A stretch of 64,000 nucleotides of DNA, from the NCBI RefSeq assembly GCF_002797895.1, contig NZ_PGES01000001.1, positions 1,860,001 through 1,924,000 on the forward strand. The letters are read 5' to 3'. How positions within the stretch are numbered: the first letter of the stretch is position 1; each line of letters begins with the position of its first letter. The position numbers were made by a program, and so were the translations under genes. Source of the stretch: Janthinobacterium sp. 67 (GTDB taxonomy: Bacteria; Pseudomonadota; Gammaproteobacteria; Burkholderiales; Burkholderiaceae_D). Below, piece after piece: positions 53,013 to 64,000 of this stretch. The notes below the pieces were generated by a model, which ran no database searches, was not told where the DNA came from, and saw only the letters and a list, made by a program, of their open reading frames with translations.

Positions 53013-53636
53013 TTACTTCGCCTGCGCGCTGGGGCGTTCGGCGATGCGGTCGCGGTAGGCCTGCAGGTTGGCCAAGCCTTCCGCGCCGGGCCGGTACTTC
53101 ATCAGGCCGCGCGCGAATTCCAGCGCGCAGAAGGCCGTGATGTCGGCAATCGTGAAGCGGTCGCCGGCGATGTAGGGCTGGTGGGCCAATACCTGGTCCA
53201 GCCATTGCGCCGTCTCGCGCAGCTTGCCCGCCTGCGCCGTGGCGAAGTCGGGGAACTGCGGGTTTTCCAGCGCCACCAGGGCCGGATGGCCGTGGCGCAC
53301 CCAGTTGGCGGCGGCGCTGAACAAATGCAGTTCCACGCGGCGGTCGGCCATCTCGATAAACGCGCGCTCCTCGTAACCCTCTCCCATCAGGTTCGGCTGC
53401 GGCTGCAAGCCTTCCAGGTAGGTGCAGATGGCGCGCGTCTCGGTCAGCACGCGCCCATCGTCCAGCTCCAACACGGGCACGCGGCCCAGCGGGTTTTTCG
53501 CCAGGAAGGCGGGATCGCGATGATGGCCCGCCATCAGGTCGAGCGCCACTTCCTCGATGCCGGTGATGCCCTTCTCGGCGATGAACATGGTGACGCGGCG
53601 CGGATTGGGCGTACGGGGGCTGATAGTCAGTTTCAT
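53013..53636 (-). CDS. Glutathione S-transferase
   Basis: 207 residues. N-terminal thioredoxin-like domain with the GSH-binding cis-Pro region (NPLGRVPVLELDDGRVLTETRAICTYLE, residues ~48-76) and an all-helical C-terminal domain with the N-capping motif AGDRFTIADITAF. The class is uncertain (beta/zeta-like). Probably conjugates or reduces electrophiles in the cytoplasm. Convergent with the prolyl oligopeptidase across the REP-like cluster. Confidence 0.93.
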   Translation of the reverse strand: MKLTISPRTPNPRRVTMFIAEKGITGIEEVALDLMAGHHRDPAFLAKNPLGRVPVLELDDGRVLTETRAICTYLEGLQPQPNLMGEGYEERAFIEMADRRVELHLFSAAANWVRHGHPALVALENPQFPDFATAQAGKLRETAQWLDQVLAHQPYIAGDRFTIADITAFCALEFARGLMKYRPGAEGLANLQAYRDRIAERPSAQAK

Positions 53637-53751
53637 GTGCTTGGGTCTCGTCTTGTTATGTTAGTGGACGCGGCTGCGGGACTGGCCTGCGGCAGCATGG
53701 TCACGCGTCCATCATACCAGCGCACCGCCATGGTGCGGCGCCCCTGGCGCG

Positions 53752-53780
53752 TTGACTTTGCCCCCGTTTCGCCTTAGATT
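53752..53780 (+). promoter_or_regulatory. Sigma-70 promoter of the M1 aminopeptidase gene
   Basis: TTGACT (53752-53757), 17-bp spacer, TAGATT (53775-53780). Predicted start near 53787, about 100 bp upstream of the coding start. Confidence 0.7.
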
Positions 53781-53833
53781 GCTGTACGGGAACGCTGGCC
53801 GCCAGTTCCAGCGATGTCCCCCACACGTCATCA

Positions 53834-53866
53834 ACGCCCGCAGCCTACCCGGCTGTCGGGCGTTTT
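53834..53866 (+). terminator. Terminator-like hairpin in the leader of the M1 aminopeptidase
   Basis: Arms ACGCCCGCAGCC (53834-53845) and GGCTG-CGGGCGT with one bulged T (53851-53863), followed by TTTTA. It lies between the promoter at 53752 and the start at 53889, with no upstream + gene to terminate. Candidate attenuator. Confidence 0.65.
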
Positions 53867-53888
53867 ATCCATGAAACTAGGGCATACC

Positions 53889-56600
<2,712 letters not shown>

Positions 56601-56610
56601 GTGATTGGCT

Positions 56611-56640
56611 TCCCGGCACCGCGGCGCTGCGGCGCCGGGA
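56611..56640 (+). terminator. Hairpin after the aminopeptidase gene
   Basis: Stem TCCCGGC/GCCGGGA with inner GC pairs, 10 bp past the stop codon. No T-run, so a weak terminator or a 3' protecting structure. Confidence 0.5.
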
Positions 56641-56658
56641 GCTGAGGAAAACGCAGGC

Positions 56659-56694
56659 AAAAAAAACCGGCTTCGCAAGGTGCGGTAGCCGGTT
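56659..56694 (-). terminator. Minus-strand intrinsic terminator with no gene assigned to it
   Basis: Arms AACCGGCT (56665-56672) and AGCCGGTT (56687-56694) with an inner CGCA/TGCG stem. Minus-strand tail of eight T. The nearest minus-strand gene upstream (LysE exporter) ends over 1.1 kb away, so the transcript it ends is unexplained. Confidence 0.8.
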
Positions 56695-57052
56695 GAAACG
56701 CTGTTTCAGAGCGCAGGGATAAAACGGGAATACATGAAAAACACATGAAAAAGTGGAAATCGTGCCGGTCATTGAGGTGTCCGGCAACCTTGCGCCCGGG
56801 GTTTCCGTGCGCCATGTATCCACTATGCCAGCCCTTCATGAAGACAGGCTTAGGACTTCATTAAATCCCCGCCCGATTCCCGTATTTCCCCTGCCCCACC
56901 CTGCAATCATTACTACAAAACAAGTTTTACGTGTCTGGTGCCGATGGTTGAGCTCACCGGCTAAGCTGTTGAGTCATGCCTGCATCCTATCGCTCCCGGA
57001 GCGTAGTGATCTGCGCATCGCATGCTGTGTGCCAACAAAAGCATCATAACAG
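56695..57052. other. Intergenic region without recognised gene
   Basis: About 360 bp. Several short frames exist on both strands but none looks like protein. On the minus strand it leads into a strong terminator, so a small non-coding RNA is possible; no clear promoter or known RNA motif was found. A hairpin with arms GCCGG and CCGGC lies around 56764-56785. Confidence 0.4.
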
Positions 57053-57075
57053 CGTCATATGACCGCCATATGACG
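57053..57075. promoter_or_regulatory. Perfect 9-bp inverted repeat, candidate operator
   Basis: CGTCATATG, 5 bp, CATATGACG. It lies about 90 bp upstream of the YceI-like gene. A dyad of this length with a 5-bp centre is typical of a dimeric repressor site; the regulator is unknown. Confidence 0.6.
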
Positions 57076-57164
57076 TAGCTCTAACATTGCACGCGCACCA
57101 ATGCGCGGATCGCGTACTATTCCCCCATCACCCATCCCCTTGTTCCATCTATTCCATCCGCCCC

Positions 57165-57887
57165 ATGTTCAGCCAGAATCTTCGTACCGTTTTTCTGCTT
57201 GCCTGCGCCGTGCTGGCCGCTTGCACGCCCTTGCCGCCCGCACCAGCTCCTGCACCGGCCGCCGCTGCCTCCATGCCGGCACCGCCGTGGCAGCGGCCCG
57301 GCGTGCAGCTGCTGCACATCGCGCCCGACGAATCGCTGCTGACCATCACCGTGCGCCGCGGCGGTGCGCTGGCGCGGCTCGGGCATGACCACGTGGTGGC
57401 CAGCCATACCCTGCAGGGCGTCGTGGCGCCCGCGCCGGGACGCGCGCAGTTCCGTTTCCGGCTCGACGAGATGACTGTGGACGAAGCAAGCCTGCGCCAG
57501 GCGGCCGGTTTGACGACGACGCCGTCGGCCGACGCCATCGCCGGCACGCGCCACAATATGCTGGTGCGCGTGCTCGAGGCGGAACGCTATCCGTGGGTCG
57601 GCATCGACGCACGGCGCACGGGCGACAAGCAGGTGTTCGACGCCGACATCACCCTGCATGGCGTGACGCGCACGGTACAGCTGCCGGTGCGCATTGAAGA
57701 AACGGCCGGTGGACGCCGCCTGCAGGCCAGCGGCAGCCTGCTATTGAAACAGAGCGACTTCGGCATCGTGCCTTTCGCCATCCTGGGCGGCGCCATGGCC
57801 GTGCAGGATCAGATGGAACTGGCGTTTCGCATTACCGCTCGGCAAGACGTCAGCGCGCCAGGATCAATCGCAAGCCCAGGCCGATGA
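57165..57887 (+). CDS. YceI-family lipoprotein
   Basis: 240 residues. Lipoprotein signal with lipobox LAAC (cysteine at about residue 19), a Pro/Ala-rich linker, then a YceI-like lipocalin domain (ESLLTITVRRGGALARLGHDHVVASHTLQG ... VFDADITLHGVTRTVQLPVRIEE). YceI proteins bind isoprenoid-type lipids such as polyprenyl chains. The start is fixed by the signal peptide. A perfect palindrome lies upstream. The last 38 bp overlap the end of the convergent LysE gene. Confidence 0.85.
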   Translation: MFSQNLRTVFLLACAVLAACTPLPPAPAPAPAAAASMPAPPWQRPGVQLLHIAPDESLLTITVRRGGALARLGHDHVVASHTLQGVVAPAPGRAQFRFRLDEMTVDEASLRQAAGLTTTPSADAIAGTRHNMLVRVLEAERYPWVGIDARRTGDKQVFDADITLHGVTRTVQLPVRIEETAGGRRLQASGSLLLKQSDFGIVPFAILGGAMAVQDQMELAFRITARQDVSAPGSIASPGR

Positions 57888-58479
57888 AAATCGTGCCGGC
57901 CACCCGGTCCAGCCACAGGCCCGCACGCGGACGGCGATTCAGCCACAGGCCGACGGCGCCGGAAAAATAGCCGAGCAGACCGAACAGCACGCAGGCCTGC
58001 GCCGTGAAGACAAGGCCCAGCTGTGCCGTCTGCCAGCTGGCGCTGCCCTGGCCCGCGACGATGAACTGCGGCAGGAACGACAGGAAAAACAGCACGACTT
58101 TCGGATTGATACTGTTGGCGAACAATCCCTTGCCAAAAAGACGCAGCAGGGATTCATCGGGCAAGGCCGCCGCGCCATCGACTCTGGCGCCGCCACGGCT
58201 ACGCAAGGCGCCGATACCCAGCCACACAAGATACAGCCCGCCGGCCACTTTCAGCATGGTAAATGCCGTGGGCGAGGCGGCCAGCAGGGCCGACACGCCG
58301 ATGGTCGCCAGCACCGTGTGCGTGAGGCAGCCGAGGGCGCAACCGAGGCCGAAGGCCATGCCCTGGCGGCGCCCGCGCGACATGCCCACGCCCAGCACCA
58401 TCAGGTTGTCGGGGCCGGGGCTGGCGGTGATCAACACGGCGGCGGCCAGAAAGGCCAGAAACTGGTCGGGACTGAGCAT
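57850..58479 (-). CDS. LysE-family exporter
   Basis: 209 residues with six predicted helices. The family signature ITASPGPDNLMVLGVGMSRGRRQGMAFGLGCALG is near the N-terminus and NPKVVLFFLSFLPQF lies in the middle. Exports amino acids such as threonine or homoserine lactones in characterised members (RhtB/LysE group); substrate not predictable. Start at MLSPDQFLAFLAA is the conserved first residue. Confidence 0.93.
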   Translation of the reverse strand: MLSPDQFLAFLAAAVLITASPGPDNLMVLGVGMSRGRRQGMAFGLGCALGCLTHTVLATIGVSALLAASPTAFTMLKVAGGLYLVWLGIGALRSRGGARVDGAAALPDESLLRLFGKGLFANSINPKVVLFFLSFLPQFIVAGQGSASWQTAQLGLVFTAQACVLFGLLGYFSGAVGLWLNRRPRAGLWLDRVAGTIFIGLGLRLILAR

Positions 58480-58635
58480 GAGTATCTCGCGGGCAAAGGC
58501 GCCATGATACCGGAGCGGGCGCCAGGCGGACAGGACATGAAATTGCCCGTGTGTCACCAAGAGTCGATTAAAATGGGCATTCCATAGCACACGGCGCTGC
58601 CGCCGGTTCCCGCGCGATCATCACCATATCCATCG

Positions 58636-61508
<2,873 letters not shown>

Positions 61509-61524
<16 letters not shown>

Positions 61525-62420
61525 GGCATCCAGCCATGCGCTTGCAGCCACGCCAGCAAAAGCCGTGGCCACGCGGCCGGCTCGCTGCCTGGCTTGCCCA
61601 GGCCCCAGCCATGTCCTCCGCTCTGGAACTGGTGCAGCTCGACGGGCACGCCTGCGCGGCGCAGGGCGGCGGTCATCAATGTACTGTTATCGGGCGGTGA
61701 AATCGGATCGTCGAGCGCCTGCGCGATGAAGGTGGGCGGCGTGCGCGCATCGACGTGCAATTCCACCGACAAGGCGTCGCGCGCGGCCTGCGCGGGATGG
61801 GCGCCCAGCAGCTGTTTCTTCGCATGCGTCGTGTCGAATGGCCGCTGCATGGTCAGCACCGGGTACAGCAGCACGGCAAAGTCGGGCCGCGCGGAGACGC
61901 CATCCATCGCATCGATGGGCGCATAGCGGGCGGCATCGGGCTGCACGGCCGTCATGCCGGCCAGGTGCGCGCCGGCGGAAAACCCCAGCATGCCGATGCG
62001 CGCCGGGTCGATATGCCACTCGGCGGCGCGCGCACGGATCACGCGCATGGCGCGCTGGCCATCCTGGAATGGCGCGACCACCCCGCCGCCTTCCTGCGGC
62101 AAGCGGTACACGAGTTCAAACGCCGTGACGCCCTGCGTTTGCAGCCAGTTGGCGGTGGGGCCGCTCTCCTTGCCCGCCTCGATATGCGCATAACCGCCGC
62201 CGCTGACCAGCAGAATGGCGATGCCGTTCGGCTGCGCCGGGCGGTGCACGATCAGGTAAGGCTGCTTGACCTGCGTGATGGAACCCTTGGCGCTGTCGCG
62301 CTGCGGGCCCGGCGCCGCGCCACCGGGCGGCGCGCCCGGCCACAGCACGATCGCGCCGGGCGGCGCCGCGCCCGCGTGCAAGTGGAACAGGACTAGACAC
62401 GACAGCATCAGGCGCCGCAT
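61509..62420 (-). CDS. Exported alpha/beta hydrolase (esterase/acetylxylan-esterase-like)
   Basis: 303 residues. Signal peptide MRRLMLSCLVLFHLHAGA. Oxyanion loop VSGGGYAHIEAGKE, nucleophile elbow GMLGFSAGAHLAG (Ser), acid in ALDDPISP and His in FQSGGHGWG. The layout (BD-FAE/esterase type) suggests carbohydrate ester hydrolysis. Start fixed by the signal peptide, with AAGGAT upstream, two bases after the FAD oxidoreductase stop, so the two are coupled. Its 3' end overlaps the convergent kinase gene by 16 bp. Confidence 0.9.
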
Positions 62421-62422
62421 GG

Positions 62423-64000
62423 CTAGAAATCCTTCTCGCCCTGGATCACGGCCGGATAGCCCGTCATGGCGCGCGACGTCTGCATCCCCGCCATCACGGC
62501 CGCCTCGACGCAGCCCGCGTTGAGGCCCGTCCTGATCCAGTCGCCCGTGAGGAACAGGTTGCTGAACCCTGACTGGTCGGTGGCCAGCCGGTACTGCGTG
62601 CTGCCCACCACCGACATCACGTAGCGCTCGGACGGGTCGACGTTGGCGCGCCAGTACTGGCTGTCGAAGCGCGCCGGTCCCGCCCCCTCCTGCGCATCGA
62701 CCAGCCATTGCCATGGAAACGCGCCCGGCGCGCCCGCCTCCGACCACAGCGCGCCGATCTCGCGCTCGAGCTGGTGCAGCGCGCCCTGCTTCGCCCTGGC
62801 CGCGCAGCGGGCCGGGAAATCCGTGTCGGTGACGGGCGGGTAGCTGTCGACGGGGAAGGCGCTGCAAAAATACGAGACGTTTTTCGGCTCCAGCCCCGCC
62901 GGCCAGTCTTCACGCGCCAATAACTGATCCATCGGCGCCCACGTGTCGTATGGCTCAGTAAAAGCCGACAGCACCGGCTGCTGGCCTTGCGGCTGCGTGG
63001 TCCAGCCCATCTGCGCCAGATTCTTGTTGAGCCACACCTGGTAAGCCTGCGTGGCCACGGTTTGTACCTTGTCGGCCGCCAGTTGCAGGGCCGGGCTTTG
63101 CGCCAGCAATTGCGGGCACAAGGCTTGCAGCGAGCCGATGGAAATGCCGAACACCACCTTGTCGAAGTCCACGCCCTTCTTCAATACCGTGGCGGGCAGC
63201 GCGCGGCCGAACGTCTGCCGGTACTGCTGCGGCCAAGCGCTCCAGTACGATTCCAGGTTGACGTCCTGCGCCTGCAGCAGCGCGGCCTCGGCCGGTTCGA
63301 TCTGCGCATAGTCGGGCGCGCTGGGCCAGCAATCGAGGCCCTTGACATCCACCAGCGGCGCGTAGCCGGCGGCCGGATCCTTCAATTGCACCTGCTGCGT
63401 GATGCGGATGCTGTCGATGTCGCCCGCGCCCGGCACCAGCTCTTCCACGCGCTGGAAGAACTTGAATTCCACGCCCCTTTTCTTCAGCACTTCGTACATC
63501 GGCGTGAAAATCGTGTCGCCCATGCCGGCCTGCATCTTGAACATGATGCCGCCCTTGTAGGCCAGGCCGATGCGCGCCATCGAGCGCAAGAGCGTCCCCG
63601 CCTCGATGTTCGGCCTGGAAAAATCGCCGCCTTCGTAGGCAAACACCAGGTCGTAGAAACCGCGCACGGGCGCCGAGTTGACGCTGAACTGCTCGTCGCC
63701 GCCATGTTTTCTCAGCCAGGCACGGAAATCGATATCGTTGATGACGTCAAAGCCGTTCTTGAACACGCCGTCCTCGAACATGCCCTTCATGACCGTGATG
63801 CCCAGGTCCAGGCAGGTGAACAGGCGGCGCAATTCATCGTCGCCATCGATCAGGGCGCGGTAGCGCAGGCGCAGCCACGCGCGGATGCCGTTCAGGGTGC
63901 TGGCCAGCAGCTGGTGGCGGGCCTGGTCGTGGCGCGTGGAATCGGGCGCCAGGTCGGCCACCAGCGCCACCATCGCGCCGACGGACAGGCCCACGTCCAG
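62423..64000 (-). CDS. FAD-dependent amine-oxidase/desaturase-like oxidoreductase (N-terminus outside window)
   Basis: 525 codons visible; the N-terminal FAD Rossmann part lies beyond the right edge. The visible C-terminal end LFLTGDWIRTGLNAGCVEAAVMAGMQTSRAM is the flavin-binding closing motif of the amine oxidase/phytoene desaturase superfamily. The middle contains GMGDTIFTPMYEVLKKRGVEFKFF, matching the region that builds the substrate domain. Substrate unknown. Forms a two-gene unit with the exported hydrolase. Confidence 0.85.
   Translation of the reverse strand: MDVGLSVGAMVALVADLAPDSTRHDQARHQLLASTLNGIRAWLRLRYRALIDGDDELRRLFTCLDLGITVMKGMFEDGVFKNGFDVINDIDFRAWLRKHGGDEQFSVNSAPVRGFYDLVFAYEGGDFSRPNIEAGTLLRSMARIGLAYKGGIMFKMQAGMGDTIFTPMYEVLKKRGVEFKFFQRVEELVPGAGDIDSIRITQQVQLKDPAAGYAPLVDVKGLDCWPSAPDYAQIEPAEAALLQAQDVNLESYWSAWPQQYRQTFGRALPATVLKKGVDFDKVVFGISIGSLQALCPQLLAQSPALQLAADKVQTVATQAYQVWLNKNLAQMGWTTQPQGQQPVLSAFTEPYDTWAPMDQLLAREDWPAGLEPKNVSYFCSAFPVDSYPPVTDTDFPARCAARAKQGALHQLEREIGALWSEAGAPGAFPWQWLVDAQEGAGPARFDSQYWRANVDPSERYVMSVVGSTQYRLATDQSGFSNLFLTGDWIRTGLNAGCVEAAVMAGMQTSRAMTGYPAVIQGEKDF

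Noticed and set aside
56695..57164. Riboswitch (cyclic di-GMP, TPP or cobalamin) in the long gap before the YceI-like gene
   Set aside because: I looked for the conserved cores of these classes and found none; only a simple hairpin and a palindrome are present.
62421..62867. N-terminal extension of the exported hydrolase
   Set aside because: It is the shadow of the FAD oxidoreductase gene; the signal peptide starts at 62420.

Overview
This is a GC-rich chromosomal window with dense, long genes and no tRNA, rRNA, CRISPR, integrase or transposase that I can recognise. Gene content and protein style (nirBD with a NasA carrying a BFD-like tail, an ABC-type glycerol uptake operon, DadA/DadX/Lrp, many GGDEF proteins, a 7TMR-DISM hybrid kinase) point to a free-living betaproteobacterium of the Burkholderiales. 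Oxalobacteraceae close to Janthinobacterium is my best guess, made from the proteins only.

Layout. 1-5.3 kb: end of a hybrid histidine kinase, a REC-GGDEF protein, a small FPASDP-tail protein, a sensor-less kinase, a DUF6265-like protein and a small membrane protein. 5.3-9.7 kb: type II NADH dehydrogenase with a histidine-rich secreted protein, a predicted outer-membrane barrel and a chemoreceptor. 9.8-13.5 kb: a copper-resistance operon (two small Met/His-rich secreted proteins, a TolC-family lipoprotein, a multicopper oxidase) behind a textbook CueR-type promoter. 13.5-19.6 kb: an unknown protein, a Cache-GGDEF protein with a palindrome in its promoter, an FMN reductase, and the D-alanine catabolic pair dadA-dadX with a divergent Lrp-type regulator. 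19.7-25.2 kb: small lipoprotein, EamA exporter, two AraC-type regulators, a SMI1/KNR4-like protein, an isochorismatase-like hydrolase and a YdcF-like protein.

25.2-35.3 kb: a complete glycerol regulon, glpD-glpSTPQUV-glpK, read leftward and divergent from glpR. Glycerol is imported by an ABC transporter, phosphorylated by GlpK and oxidised by GlpD. A terminator hairpin lies between glpV and glpK. 35.3-39.7 kb: AT-rich gap, MarR regulator, serine/threonine dehydratase-like enzyme, Cache-PAS-GGDEF protein and cysC.

39.8-48.2 kb: nitrate assimilation operon narK-nirB-nirD-(FAD reductase)-nasA. Its control region is the most striking part of the window. It has an exact sigma-54 promoter, upstream NtrC-like half sites, and a leader of three short hairpins, each with a hexanucleotide loop of the ANTAR-target type (A at position 1, G at position 4). 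The third hairpin is mutually exclusive with an intrinsic terminator. This predicts nitrogen-limitation activation plus nitrate-responsive antitermination by a NasT-like protein encoded elsewhere.

48.2-64 kb: exported PHP-domain protein, AT-richer lipoprotein, prolyl oligopeptidase, a cluster of REP-like palindromes, a glutathione transferase, an M1 aminopeptidase with a terminator-like hairpin in its leader, a YceI-like lipoprotein, a LysE exporter, a 7TMR-DISM hybrid kinase with receiver and HPt domains, an esterase-like hydrolase, and a truncated FAD oxidoreductase at the right edge.
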